From the NCBI GenBank assembly GCA_021397845.1, contig CM038047.1, positions 128,322,112 to 128,386,111 on the forward strand: a DNA stretch of 64,000 bases, read 5' to 3'. A program made the translations under genes and the position numbers. The notes below the pieces were generated by a model. The model did not search any database and was not told the DNA's origin. It saw only the letters and a list, made by a program, of their open reading frames with translations. The stretch is from Areca catechu. Taxonomy: Eukaryota; Streptophyta; Magnoliopsida; Arecales; Arecaceae. Positions within the stretch are counted from its first letter, which is position 1; each line of letters starts with the position of its first letter. This document shows positions 33,279-45,139 of the stretch, piece after piece.

Positions 33279-34095
33279 AAAGCCCATTGACCAAGTCAAA
33301 GAAGGAGAAGAATCCACTTCTAACTAGGAGATTTTGTTTTATTTTTACTCAAATTGTTTAATCGTAGTTCTAGGCCACTTTGTAATCCTTCTCCCTATCA
33401 AAGTTTGTAATCATATCCTAACTAGGAGAGGGCATGCGAACTCCTAACTAATGCTCAATTATTATGAATTGTTGTTAATGAATTTCTCTTGAGTTTTCCT
33501 TAAAATTTTGAATGAATTTCTGTTTGATTAAGGGTATCTATGTGATCCCTCAGGGTTTATGTGTGATCCCTGCGCCCTGCCTCCAAGCCACCAGCCTCCT
33601 TCAACCTCTTGGCTGCCCATCATCAACCTCTTCCTTTATTCTTCTTTCAATGATCTAACCTTCTTCTTCTTCATTTTCTAACCCTTGCATGGTGATTTTT
33701 AGGTCCATCAGAGTTCACAAATCTAAGGATTCCATCTAACTAGCTTTCGGGTCACTGGATTGAAAGCCGCGAATCCACAAGGTCGATATCTTTGTTTTCC
33801 AGGCTGCATCCGAGAGCAATGAGCGATCTCTTCATGGATCTGTCTTCAAATCTCTACCAGGTACACCCCTAGACTCCTCTGGTAGCGGTATTGCAGAAGA
33901 GCTAGTCTTAACCAGGGCTTCTCAGCCTTGGCGGTCCTATTTTTTCACTTTTAGGGTTTATTTCTGCATGCCTGTGCTTCAAATTTTCTATAGAATTCCA
34001 TACTTAATATCTTAGCTTGGAATTTAGGATACAAACTTCTAACTTAATGCCTAATGACAAAAAAATAATTTCTATACATAAATAGTCCCTCATCA

Positions 34096-34110
34096 TTGGT
34101 ATCAGAGCAT
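34096..34110 (+). other. Primer binding site of element E
   Basis: TTGGTATCAGAGCAT directly after the LTR end CATCA; TGGTATCAGAGC pairs with the 3' end of plant initiator tRNA-Met. Confidence 0.9.
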
Positions 34111-35283
34111 GTTTAGCACTAGTTTCTGCATCTCATAATTTCTATACATGGTTTGTTGTATTTACTATTTCTATAAGTAGGTAGATAAAAAAATTTGATT
34201 TTTGTTTTCTGGATTCCTCATAAATGATATTATTTTTTAGAATTTTATCATAATTTATTTCATTCTATAAATTTTTTGCATCCTGTCTCTACATTAGGTG
34301 TCTAGATTTCAATCTATTTCATCATCTTAAGTATTTTATTTTTCATTGAAAGTTGCATGGTATATCCTTTTTTTAGTTTTGATCTTTGTCAAAATTTTTA
34401 ATTTTTCTATAGAAGCACAAGAATTATCAAAATCTACATATTTGGAACCCTAACCCAAATCTTGAGATTTCTGAACAATCTGAAAAACCCTAGGTTTTGC
34501 ATCATCATCCAAATTTTTTTTTGCATTAAACTTGAAAGAGTTCATTTGCACTTTTTGGTCACTATCATGAAGTTTTATTGAAATTTCTCTACATTGGAAA
34601 CTAAACCAAATTCTGCATCAAATCAAACCCTAATTTCTATTCTGCATACTTAATCAAGCAAAACCTAATCACTTCCAAACACTACCTCACCGAAGCCCAA
34701 AATTGTTTGCTAACTTAACCAACTAAAACCTAATTTTCCACCTCATAAAAGTTAAAAAAATATTTTATTTTTCTGATTGTTATTTGTTGCATTAGGGATC
34801 ATAGTTTGTTCATCATCTCATTTAATCAATCTTAAGGGCAATTTCCTCTCTAAGGTCAGGGCAGGATTTCATCACCTATCCTAGGCCAAAAATAACCACC
34901 CAGCATCAGAACCCAAGCCTTAATTAAAATCAATTGGTAACCTAATTACTCTAGAGAGCTTAGGGACACCAACAAATCGGGTCTGAATTGTGTGGGCCAA
35001 CTAGCGCACCTAATTCACTTGCTATTACTGAAAACTAGTGTCTAAGGCTAGAGGTCTAGAGGCAAACATCCTAAGTGGACTGGTGGATTTTAATTAGGAC
35101 CCTGTCATAGGCAAGGAGAGCCTCCCACCACCCTACCTCTTACTAGCCAGTGGAAGGATTAGCTGTTGACTTAAGTGTAAGTTGAGTAGACCCATTCAGT
35201 TTTGGATCTAGGTCTAGCAAACTGTAGTCCATAGTAACCATTATATACTTGATTGCATCATACCAACTTGTTTCATTGATTGC
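34111..35283 (+). other. Element E 5' leader
   Basis: AT-rich first part without ORF; the block 34845-35235 is related to the leader of C. Confidence 0.7.
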
Positions 35284-36370
35284 ATGACCACATGGTTAGG
35301 AAATAAATATCAACAATCTAAACCCCAACCCAGCTCAACCATGGACCCTAGTCCAGAGATTTTCATGAAAACATTGATTGAACGGTTTGACCAAACTCAA
35401 AATCAGTTAGCCCAAATGAATCCCAAGTTTGACCAATCAAATACCAAGATGAATCAATCAAATACCCAAACCCAAAACTAGCTTTCCCATTTGACCACTC
35501 AGATCAACCAATTGATCCAAACAAAAACCAAGCAACCAAAAGGATCGACCAGTTAACCCATAGCTCTGACCAGATAGGAGACCAATTAGGAAACCTAGAG
35601 AAAACCCTTGAGACCCATATCAAACCTAAACATGAGCATGACCTTAGGACCCCATGTCCCCCGCCTCCTAACTCTAGGAGAGCCCAATACCCTGACCCAT
35701 ACCCTGAACCCAAGAGATCCATAACCTAGAGGTCTAAGCCCAAACCCATGACTCTAGATCCATGACCCCTAGCCCACGACTAGATCCTAACCAGCCTAAC
35801 CCGATCCAACCCCAGCCAAGTACCACTATGGCCCATAGGAATAATAAAGGCAAGTCTAGTTCCAATCCCCTGAGAGTGTGTTTTAGATGTCGCAAACCAG
35901 GCCATTTCATTAGCTAGTATCCAGTCAATGACCTACAACTAGGTGAGCTAGATGAAGATGAGTCTGAACCCATTGCAAAAGTATATGAGACTGATCCAAT
36001 TCCGGTAGAGGAGTATGAAGCTAATATGAGCTTAATGGAGGAGTATGAGGAAGAAGAAGAAGAGATACCTATAGATAACTTAGAATTAGTTGACCCTAAA
36101 CATATCCAAGTAGAAACCAACCCAGAATTAGTTGATCAGGTAGATACCTATATAAAAGTCAATCCAATGTTAGTTGACCCTGACCACACCCAGACTGAAC
36201 CTATAGTGGAAGAGCAGTTAGAGGATGAGGAACCCAACCCTACTATTATACTCTTACCTGATGAGCCACTAGAAGAAAGCCCAATTACAGAGCCCAGTCC
36301 TGAGATCCAAGAACCAGAAGAATTTATTAAGGACCTGATCTCTTTAAATCAGTACCCTTAGGATGAAGTA
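35284..36370 (+). pseudogene. gag: Element E gag-like ORF lacking the capsid core
   Basis: Gln/Asn-rich N-terminus (MDPSPEIFMKTLIERFDQTQ, then repeated QLAQMN/QSNTKMNQSN) ends at a stop near 35479. A Pro-rich hinge runs 35480-35830. The knuckle CFRCRKPGHFIS at 35881 has a stop and Tyr where the last Cys should be. An acidic chain of about 130 residues follows (NMSLMEEYEEEEEEIPIDN, repeated LVDPxHxQxE units) and ends EEFIKDLISLNQYP at 36359. The gypsy capsid domain present in C and G is absent. Role unknown; perhaps a scaffold for packaging in trans. Confidence 0.75.
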
Positions 36371-37466
36371 CCTCCTTTCACTCCAATTGATCTCTTCCTT
36401 AAGATTAGTGACCCATTCTTTCATAAGATAGACTCTGTAGGTAGACATCAACCCCATAAGGTCAACCTTATTAGTCTAGGATTTATCCCTGAAGCCCCTT
36501 CTTGTATTCTAATTTTTTTGATTAACCCTGAACCATCTTCTTATTCCTTACCCTACCAGACTAACCCTGACTCCACCTCTTATTTTCTATCCTTTCCAGA
36601 AACCTCCAGCATTTTTAGGATCATTAGACTACATTTTGTTGAGATTACCAAGTTGCATGAATCTTTAGAGCCCATACCATTTGCTACCTACTTCTGGTAT
36701 ACCTTATGGCATTTACTAGAAGTTCATTGTAAATTTTAATGGGCATGTTAAACTAAGGTCAAACCTAAAGAGCCTAAATTTTGTTAGGTTTAGATCCAAA
36801 GAGTCCAATACATTTCCTCCGATAGGAATGCCTAGTCAAGTCTATTAAGTATTCATTTTGAGTAAAATAAGTCCCCAGACCTAATTCATCTGTCCACACC
36901 TGCATTGACCTCGATATAGCATTTGCATCAGGACATTAGCCAAAAGATTAATTTAAGTAATGAAATCCATAAAATTGGCTAATTTTGAAAGAAAGCAAAG
37001 GAATTTAATATAGAAAATTCTATTATGGCTAAGAAGCTTCATGCTCGCAGAGTTGAACACTTTAGAGTGATAAAGAAAGTAGAACCTAAAGTCTATATGC
37101 TTGATCTGCCCTTGGATTTAGGCATTAGCTCTACCTTCAATATCGCGAACTTGGTTGAGTACAGGGAACTAACAGTGATTCCTAGTGAGATTTTGGACCT
37201 TACCCATCCTTTGAGAGAGAAACCTTACTTGAGTGTCCACTAAATTGTCTAAGAGAGGAATACAGATCGAGCGTATCCTGGATGATCAAGCTATCATGAC
37301 CCGGGGCCATGGCTATCAACGCTAACTGGTCTAATGGCAAGGGTGACTAAAATTCGGTGATTCATGGATTACTCGAGAGGACCCATAGCGCCTCGACCTA
37401 GACTTAATGCCAGTACCAAACTACCCTATACTCGATAGGGTCGAGTTCCTCTCATCTCAGGTGAAT
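36371..37466 (+). pseudogene. Element E integrase-core remnant and chromodomain tail
   Basis: FRIIRLHFVEITKLHESLEP at 36617 continues as ATYFWYTLWHLLEVHCKF, which corresponds to the integrase core between the first two catalytic Asp (VRLHGLPK..TSYFWKTLWHKLG in G). The catalytic residues are missing. 36740-37024 has no ORF. From 37025 MAKKLHARRVEHFRVIKKVE and LDLPLDLGISSTFNIANLVE form the integrase tail. A broken chromodomain (ERILDDQAIMTRGHGYQR) lies near 37263-37330. Cannot catalyse integration. Confidence 0.8.
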
Positions 37467-39382
37467 CGATGGGGACATCAGGTCAACCCTAGTTCACTAT
37501 GGCTCCCTAAGTTTTGAGTCCCTTAGCCATGATTCAAATTTTATCTTTGAGTTCAATAATCTAGCTCTATTAGTCATTTGAGTCCTGCATTTGGGATTTG
37601 AGATTTGTTTTCAGGCCTTGTTACACTTGAATCTTGTATTTATAGTTGACTCACACCATTAGGGTTTATGAGTCGAGTCTTAGGTTATGATCAGCTCAGT
37701 TGAGCTTAGTTGTTCAAGTCAACTCATTGTGAGTGTATAGTTATTTTGGTCTTATTATGTCATTTTGGGTCTTGTGTCAATTTGAGTCTTGTATGTTTTA
37801 TGTTGAGTCTAGTCTAGTTAAGTTGAGTGAGTCCTGCAATAAGTTGAGTTGTCTCAACCTTAGTCCAGCCCAATTGAGTCCTGTAAGAGTCTAGTTTGTT
37901 GTGTTCTTTAAAATTTTTTACAAGAGGAGGAGCATCAGCTAAAGTCTTCACCAGGATCCCAGAACAAAGTAAGTCAATAAAAGATACCAGGGACCATGAA
38001 TATTCTTCCAGAATCCTAGCCCAGGGTTTCCAGTCCACCAGGATCAAGCCCATGCACCAAAGCGCTTTGGAGGCCACCCAACCCCATGTTGGAGACGTCC
38101 CTTGCTGCCCTAAAGTCAAGCCCAAGTTCAATTAGGCATCCAAGCCCAAGAGACTAAGATACCTATGGAATATACTACCCTACAGGTGTCCCAGCCCAGA
38201 AGCTCATAAGCAGTTGGCACCCCAGGCCCATTCATGACAAGCCCAGGCACCCAAGAGGAAGACCAGGTCAAAGGAAGAAATATTCCATCCCAACCCAACA
38301 ATGAAGCCCCTTGACCAAGTCAAAGAAGGAGAAGAATCCACTTCTAACTAGGAGATTTTGTTTTATTTTTACTCAAATTATGTATTTCCTAGTTCTAGGC
38401 CACTTTATAATCCTTCTTCCTATCAAAGTTTATAATCCTATCCTAACTAGTAGAGGGCATGGAAACATCTAATTAATGATCAATTATTATGAATTTTTAT
38501 GAATGAATTTCTCTTGAGTTTTTTTTGAATTTCTGAGTGATTTTCTATGTGATTAAGGGTATCTGTGTGATCCCTTAGGATTTTTGTGTTATCCCTGTGC
38601 CCTGCCTCCAAGTAGGGCTGGAAATAGGCTGGCCATAAACCCATTGGGTCGGCCCAAAGACTATTTTAAAAATTTTTGGACCGAATCCGGGCATCCCTTT
38701 GGCCCAAAAATTAAATGGACTCTAGTTTACAGCCCGAAGACTAGTTCGATATGCTTAAAATTTAGTCCGAAGCCTGAACCAATTTCTGGCTGGCTCGATG
38801 TTTTCTGAGCTGGCCCAGCCCAATTCCAGACAATGGGCTTCTGGGCCGGCCCATTTCCAGCACTACCTCCAAGCTACCAGCCTCCTTCAACCTCTTGGCC
38901 ACCCATCATCACCCTCTTCCTTTGTTCTTCTTTCAGTGATCTAACCTTTTTATTCTTCATTTTGTAACCATTGCATGGTGATTTGCAGGTCTCTCAAAGT
39001 TCACGAATTCAAGGATTCTATCTGACCAGCTTTCGGGTCACTGGATTGAAAGCCACGAATTTGTAGGGTCGATAACTTTATTTTTGTGGCCGCATCTGGG
39101 AGCGACGAGCGATCTCTTCATGGATCTGTCTTCAAATCTCTATAAGGTACACCCTGTAGACTCCTCTGGTAGCAGTATTGCGGAAGAGCTAGTCCTAACC
39201 AGGGCTTCTCAACCTCGGCAGTCTTATTTCTTCACTTTTAGGGTTTATTTCTACATGCCTGTGCTTCAGATTTTCTATAAAATTTCTTACTTAATATCTT
39301 GGCTTGAAACTCAAGATACAAACTCCGAACCTAATGCCTAATAATAGAAAAATAATTAGCATGCATAAATAGTCTCGCATCA
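37467..39382 (+). repeat. 3' LTR of element E
   Basis: Begins CGATGGGGACATCAGG (terminal T changed to C) and ends TCTCGCATCA; 1916 bp including the 253-bp MITE. Confidence 0.85.
38613..38865. mobile_element. hAT-type MITE with perfect 8-bp target duplication
   Basis: CCTCCAAG occurs at 38605-38612 and 38866-38873. The 253-bp insert starts TAGGGCTGGAAATAGGCTGG and, read from the other side, TAGTGCTGGAAATGGGCCGG, a terminal inverted repeat of about 22 bp. Eight-bp duplications and YARNG-type ends are typical of hAT transposons. The 5' LTR of the same element has the empty site CTGCCTCCAAGCCACC at 33588. No coding capacity. Confidence 0.93.
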
Positions 39383-40155
39383 TTATTATCTAACTTTGGG
39401 TTTACCTCTTGTATCTCCTCATCTACATACTCATCTACTAAGCTTACATCAGCTTCATAAACTTCTTCTTCAATAGCATCTTGGTGAACCAATAAGATAG
39501 TAGGAGTAGGTCGGTTAAGGAGAAATTAGCTAGGATCTATTTTAGTAGGGGTGGGTTAGCTCGGAATAGAGTTGAGTCAGCTCAAGAGAGAATTGGGTCA
39601 ACTTTACTGAGGAATGGGTCGACTCTGGTGGATTTGACTAGATCCTGATTTTTGATAAGGAGCACTAACCTAATGGGTTCCAGCCAACTAAGGAAAACCT
39701 GACTAGCACTTGATTGATACCTAAGGGTTATGGGTTCCTCGGGTTCATAGGACATGGGCACAGAGGATCTGGGTTCATAGGTTCTGGGTAGATACTTTTT
39801 CCTAAGTTTAAGTTTTATATCACTCCAGGTAGTTATGGGTATGTCTCTTCTTTATCTGATCATTCTTTCAACATCATCCCAGTAAATTCTAGCCTATCGT
39901 ACTAACTTAAGCTTAGCAAACTTAAACTTTTTTTCATCAGACATGAGTTCCCTCTCAAAATATAGATCCATACCTTCTTTCCAATCAATATAGTCCTCAA
40001 GATCTATATCACCACCAAATGTAGGTGCTTCTAGCCTAAAGTTCCTAGTGGCTCTCTCATCCTGATCTATGGAATCATAATTGGGTCTCCTATGGTTAGA
40101 TTCCTAGAGTGGGTCTTGGTGTGGGGCTCTCCTAGGGTTGGGAGGTGGGGATAAG
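39383..40155 (-). pseudogene. gag: Element D gag, capsid-core piece
   Basis: Minus strand from 40155: PRRAPHQDP hinge, EAPTFGGDIDLEDYIDWKEG and EKKFKFAKLKLVR near 39910, then after a TAG stop ARIYWDDVERMIR, another stop, and ITTWSDIKLKLRKKYLP at 39790. So the first half of the gypsy capsid domain survives. It then jumps to a YEP-rich chain (SSVPMSYEPEEPITLRYQS) and the acidic tail EVYEADVSLVDEYVDEE at about 39455. Both stops sit at Gln positions (CAG/CAA to TAG/TAA). Bounded by E on the left and F on the right. Confidence 0.78.
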
Positions 40156-41607
40156 TGGTGGGGACACCTGAGGCACCAGAATAAGATAGAGGCTTTTTCA
40201 ACCCTCTGTAAATTGATCAATAATTTATGAGTCCATATGTAATAAGGGCTTAGCTCATCTGAGTCCATTTTAGTTGTTATTTGAGTATTTTTAGTTGTTA
40301 TTTCAGTTCTGTACTAGTCAGCTCATGTTGAGCTAGTTCAGTCCAATGCTAGTCAGCTCATGTTGAGCTAATTTTATTTTTTTGAGTCCTGTCCAAGCAT
40401 ACTGAAGATTCAAGACTATATCATACAAGTGAAGACCAAGTCCAACTATATTGAAGACATGGAAGTATAGCACAAGTCCAACCCAGCTTGAAGATTTGAA
40501 GACCCCAAGAGGAAAATTCAGAAAACCCTGATTTCTTGCAGATGCCCTCCAGATGCCCAGATTCCCTTCCAGATGCCAAAATATATTCATATAACAAGGC
40601 ATCCATGATTTTAGAGGTCCATCTACATCCTAGCCCAAAGAAATCAAGCCCAGGTGCCAAGCCCAAGCCCCTAAGAAGCAAGATACCAGGGAATATTCCT
40701 GCTACCTGGCTACCAGGCCACCCCAGCTTCCAGAGGCCCAAACCCATGCACCCGGCCCCTTTGGGCCGGCCCCTTGCTGCTCCTAGAAGCCCAACCCGCC
40801 CCCTAGGCGTCCTTGGAGTGTTGACCAAGTCAAGAGAATTTTTAGGGATTTTTCTACCTAATATTTCCTTATTTTCTAGCTAGGGTTTGAGAGGGAAAAG
40901 GATTCTTATGTAAAGACTTATGTACCCTTACTTGGAGCCCAAGGTTAAGGGTCTATTTAAGGGACCCTAGCCTCTTGTATGAGGGAATTTTTGATGAATG
41001 AAAACCTTGAGTTCTTCTATTGAGTGGTGTGATACCCTGCTGTGTGCATAAAGGGGTTTGTGAGAGTTCTTCTTCCCGGTGTTTGCAATCATCTTCCTGC
41101 TGCCAACAAACCCTCCAGATCCCTGGATGCCCACTCCAAAAAAAGCCTTCCCTTGCTGTTTTTACTTTGTTTTCTTGTTCCTTTGTGAGCTTTCTAACCC
41201 CTGACAGGTCGTTTGCAGGTCCCTGAGTTCCTACGAATCCAACGACTCCAGCCAAGCCTCAATCGGATCACCGAGCAGAAAGCCGGGTATCCGCGGGTCT
41301 TTGGCTCAGTTTTCCAGGCCGCATCCGTCGAGGAACGAGAGACCCCTTCGCTGCGATCTTCACAGACGTTGTCAGGTACACCCCTCAACCTCCAGAAGTT
41401 TTATTGTAGGAGAACTTGCCCTAACCGAGGCTTCTCAGCCCCGGCGGTCCTTCTTTGCTACTTTTCTAGGTCCTAATCTGCATGCTGATCTTCAAAATTC
41501 ATACAAAACTCCCTACAAATAATTTTGATCTAAAATTTGGGAATTAATCACCTAACTCAACATGTAAAACATACAAAAACAATTGCATGCATTTTAGTTC
41601 GGCATCA
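40156..41607 (+). repeat. 5' LTR of element F
   Basis: Starts TGGTGGGGACACCTGAGGC and ends GTTCGGCATCA. It is 1452 bp and matches the H LTRs in reverse complement along its length. TATTTAAG at 40954 is the probable TATA element. Confidence 0.9.
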
Positions 41608-41611
41608 TTTG
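41607..41611 (+). other. Left target duplication ATTTG of element G
   Basis: ATTTG here and at 50462-50466 flank the G LTRs. Joined, they restore CATCATTTGGTATCAGAGC, the LTR end and primer site of element F. Confidence 0.93.
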
Positions 41612-43242
41612 TGATGCAGAACAAATAAAGGGATGCGATGCGGAAGTAAATTAAGATTAACTAATTTTTTTGTTGTTTTTATAGGTTTGTAGAAGTTGGC
41701 TTCAAATCAAAGAAAAGTTAACCTAACATTGAAAGATACTAATATGATAATTGAAAGCACAATTTTAAGGAAACTAAATTATCAGAGTAGTTTAGAAGCA
41801 ACGGATCGCTGGGGGTTGAGAAACTCCCAGACCTAGGGTTTCACTCCGAGCTTTCAACAAAACAGAAATAAAGAGAAGGGAAGGTTTATCTAACCAGACA
41901 ATGATCTTCACAGATTTTGGTGGAAGAACTCTCCCGAGCAGATTGTTGGATCCTCGGAGTTGGATATCTTCGTAATGGATCCTCCAATACTGGTCCTTTG
42001 GCGGGTTGGCTTCTCCTGAACTCAAGATCTGGAAGAGAAGAAAAACAATTGATGGAATCAGAGAGTCAAGGAAAAGATTTACCAGTTGATGAACTTGAAG
42101 ATCGAAATTGCTGAAAACTGGATTCTCCTGGATGCTGATGTGATTTTCCTTGGAACTTGCTCTGGATCTGAAGTAGCCGGACTGGATCTGGATGAAGGTG
42201 GACGGCCTGGACTTGTAGAGAGAGAGAGGCCGTGGGAGATGGATGGATCTAGGGTTTGGTGGATGGAAAATAATGAAAGGTGGCTAGGGTTTTGGAATTT
42301 CAAGTGGCTAACCTAGGGTTTTGGATAAAGATGGAGATCTCTCACCTCCTCAAGGCTCCAATGGAACCCGGATTACCCCCTCACGGAGCTCAACACTTAG
42401 AATAGTGCGGAAGAAGAGAAACCTAGGTTGCTCAACACAAGAGAATAGCAAAAATAATTTTTCTTCATTGATTTTTTTAAAGTTACAAAGAGAGGTCTAT
42501 TATATAGACCTAAAATTTTCTCCTAGCTTGTACAAATTCCCATGTGGGACTAAACTCTTCCAACCCCTAGATTAGGTAGAAAATCCTCTCCCTTGGCCGA
42601 CCAAGAGTCCAAAAAAAATTGGGACGGCCATAAAGGAATTGTTTTGGAACTTTTATGGCACCTCCTTTGGAGTTGGATTTGGATTTGGAGTCCTCTTCTT
42701 CTTATGGTATTTCTTCTTTTCTTCCACTCCAAGTTAAGCTCTTTGATTTTGATTTGAACTTCAATTAGGAGTAGGTTGGATGTCCTTCTTTGATTTCTTC
42801 TCCAAGAGAAGTTTTCTTCCTTCTTTGCTTAGGTAAATTAGGCAGGTGTGGGCGCCTCCTTTAATTTAGCCTCCATTTAATTTTTTTCTTCTTTGGATGT
42901 GGGGACCATGACACTGGGATGCCTCTATGGCGCCTCCTGGACTCTGGCGTGTGCTCGGAGTGTGGCTGGGCGTGTGGCTTGGAGTGTGGCCTCCACTTGC
43001 TTGAACCTTGAGTTGATTGGAAGAGAAATGTGGCACCATTTTGGACCAAATTGAAACCACATTGGGACTTGCACCGAGTCAACATGACTCAACAAAATTT
43101 AAATGGTGACTCAAGAAATAAATAAAATAAATAAACTGGTTGACCAGGTCAACCTTTATTACAACCCTAATTTCTCGGGCAATGTCAATCAGAGATCCAA
43201 ATGGAGCTCTGAAGTCTTCTTCTGAGTCTGGTGCCCGCACCA
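41612..43242 (-). repeat. 3' LTR of element G
   Basis: Plus-strand ends TGATGCAGAAC and GCCCGCACCA. It is 1631 bp. Differs from the 5' LTR mostly by single-base length changes. TATA-like TATATAAT lies on the minus strand at 42499-42506, inside the inverted repeat GGTCTAT/ATAGACC. Confidence 0.93.
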
Positions 43243-43784
43243 ATTCTCCCAGGGTGGGAGGAACTCGACCCTGTCGAGTAAGGCTCAAGTTGGCTCTGGT
43301 ATCTCTCCAAGAGGTCTGGGTCCAATTCTTGTAATTCTTCTCGGGAGATCCAAGAGTCATCAGAATCTGGCCTTCCTTGCCAGCGGACCAGGTACCTTTG
43401 GTATCCTCGATTACGAGTAGAGATAACCTGATCATCCAGGATCTTTTCAATCTGCTCTTTCCTCACAGGCCAGTTTGTTGGTGGACACACAGGGTCGGGA
43501 TCACTCTCAATGATAGGGTTAGGCTCAAAAGGCTCACTAGGAATCACAGCTGGCTCCCTGTACTCTACTAAGTCTGTAATGTTGAAAGTAGAGCTAATGC
43601 CTAGTTCTGGAGGCAACTCGAGCACATAGGCATTGGATCCTACTCTCTTTACCACTCTAAATGGTCCAGCTCCCCTAGCATGTAACTTTCTAACGGTTCC
43701 AGGAGGAAACCGTTCAGGCCTTAACCTAATCATCACATAGTCTCCCTCAACAAAAGATTTGACTCGCCTTTGAGTATCAGCCAA
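43185..43784 (-). CDS. Element G integrase C-terminus with chromodomain
   Basis: An open stretch of 199 residues, in-frame end part of the polyprotein rather than a separate gene. It reads RVKSFVEGDYVMIRLRPERF, then RKLHARGAGPFRVVKRVGSN (the integrase GPY/F-like module) and YVLELPPELGISSTFNITDL. Then comes a canonical chromodomain: KILDDQVISTRNRGYQRYLV with RWQGRPDSDDSWISREEL (about residues 118-160). Aromatic residues of the methyl-lysine cage (Y, W, W) appear kept. The last residues read into the 3' LTR, where the stop lies. The domain probably targets integration to modified nucleosomes. Confidence 0.87.
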   Translation of the reverse strand: MADTQRRVKSFVEGDYVMIRLRPERFPPGTVRKLHARGAGPFRVVKRVGSNAYVLELPPELGISSTFNITDLVEYREPAVIPSEPFEPNPIIESDPDPVCPPTNWPVRKEQIEKILDDQVISTRNRGYQRYLVRWQGRPDSDDSWISREELQELDPDLLERYQSQLEPYSTGSSSSHPGRIGAGTRLRRRLQSSIWISD

Positions 43785-43842
43785 CTTCTTATAAGTTCAT
43801 TACTTAAATTTATTTTGGCATGAATTTCTTTATGCAAGTCTT

Positions 43843-44760
43843 TTATATGCTGTGCAAATTCTCAGCAGATTCGGAGACTCGAGTGTGGACAGGTAAAGGG
43901 ACTAGGTCAAGAGGTGTGTGAGGTTTGTACCCATGTACAATTTCAAATGGACTCTTACCCGTAGACCTATTGACCGAGTCGTTGTACGCAAATTCTGCCC
44001 TTGGTAGGTATAAATCCCAATTTCTGGTATTTTCACCAACAAGACATCTCAGCAGATTTCCTAGGCTACGGTTCACTACTTCAGTTTGGCCATCAGTTTG
44101 GGGATGATAGGCAGTTGAAAACTTAAGTTTTGTCCCTAACTTATGCCAAAGGGTCTTCCAAAAGTAACTGGTGAACCGGACATCCCTATCTGAAATGATT
44201 GTCTTAGGTAGGCCATGGAGTCTAACTATCTCATTGAAGAAAAGTGTGGCTACCTTAGACGCATCAAAAGTTTGGGAACAAGGCAAGAAGTGGGCCATTT
44301 TAGAGAATCGGTCGACTACGACACAGATAGAATCATGTCTCCTCTGGGTCTTAGGTAAACCTAACACAAAATCCATACTCACATCTTGCCAAGGACGATC
44401 TGGGACAGGGAGTGGGGTATAAAGGCCAGTGTTTTGTTTTCGCTGTTTGGCAACAGCGCAGGTTCGACATCTAGCTACAATACTATAGCTACATCCCTTT
44501 TTAAGCTAGGCCAGAAAAAGTGGTCTTCAATAGCTAGAATGGTCTTGTCTTTTCCAAAATGGCCAGCTAAACCTCCAGCATGGATTTCCCAAATCAAAAA
44601 TTCCCTAAGAGAAGTTCTAGGGATGCAAAGCCTATTTTTGAAGAACAAAAAACCATCTACAAGGGTATAATCCTGGTGATTACTAGATGGTCCTTGAACT
44701 AGATCCTGATACACAGTTGTGAAATCCGGACAAGACTCATATTCCTCTTTGATTTGCTCA
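43843..44760 (-). pseudogene. pol: Element G integrase zinc domain and catalytic core
   Basis: The zinc-binding half is at 44714-44475 (RLCIPRTSLREFLIWEIHAG, GHFGKDKTI). The core ORF 44382-43843 starts SMDFVLGLPKTQRRHDSICV, with the first Asp in SMDF, the second in ISDRD (about 44190) and the Glu in DGQTEVVNRS (about 44070), so the DDE triad is intact. VHGYKPHTPLDLVPLP marks the end. The two halves and the tail at 43784 are in different frames, so at least two frameshifts are present. Normally part of the pol polyprotein. Confidence 0.88.
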
Positions 44761-45139
44761 ACCCTATGACCTCAGTTCTAACAGAAGTTAATAACAGAGA
44801 TCGCGACTAAGGGCATCAGCTACCTTATTCTCAACTCGCCTCTATGTTTCAGGACAAAAGTATAGGACTGGATATATCTACCCACTTAGCATGCCTAGGG
44901 TTAAGCTTCTTTTGGGAGTTCAGAAATCTAAGAGCCTCATGGTCCGAAAATAGTACAAATTCCTGCGGTAGCAAATAATGTCTCCAGTAACGCAAAGCTT
45001 GCACCACCGCATAAAATTCCTTATCATAGGTAGAATACCTAAGCTTAGCATCATTAAGTTTTTCACTAAAGAATGCTATGGGATGATTCTCTGGCTTAGA
45101 ACTCCACCTATTCCTACACCTGAAGCATCACAGGCAACC
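44761..45139 (-). pseudogene. pol: Element G RNase H
   Basis: On the minus strand: KLNDAKLRYSTYDKEFYAVV, QALRYWRHYLLPQEFVLFSD and HEALRFLNSQKK. It is frameshifted near 44870 after the HAKW motif. It would degrade the RNA strand during reverse transcription. Confidence 0.82.

Larger units (their letters stand above)
31006..34095 (+). repeat. 5' LTR of element E, with about 1.5 kb extra sequence
   Basis: Bases 31006-31775 and 33283-34095 match the 3' LTR (37467-38250 and 38310-39382). The middle, about 31776-33282, is replaced in the 3' copy by only some 85 bp, so it is an insertion or a region lost from the other LTR. Confidence 0.8.
31006..39382 (+). mobile_element. Element E: non-autonomous chromovirus
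   Basis: Two LTRs in direct orientation (31006-34095 and 37467-39382), primer site for initiator tRNA-Met, leader, a short gag-like ORF and an integrase tail with chromodomain remnant. No protease, RT or RNase H. LTR ends are TGATGGGGACATCA and CATCA. Flanking bases TCAAG and TTATT do not match, so the target duplication is lost or the ends were altered. Confidence 0.8.

Noticed and set aside
34096..34110. tRNA-Met gene fragment
   Set aside because: Only the primer-complementary stretch is present next to an LTR end; there is no cloverleaf.
38584..38808. 74-aa ORF
   Set aside because: Begins in the LTR and ends in the hAT MITE; boundary-crossing chance frame.
31001..39387. Target duplication of element E
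   Set aside because: Flanks TCAAG and TTATT do not match. The sequence after the 3' LTR (TTATTATC) resembles a decayed primer site, so the exact border is unclear.
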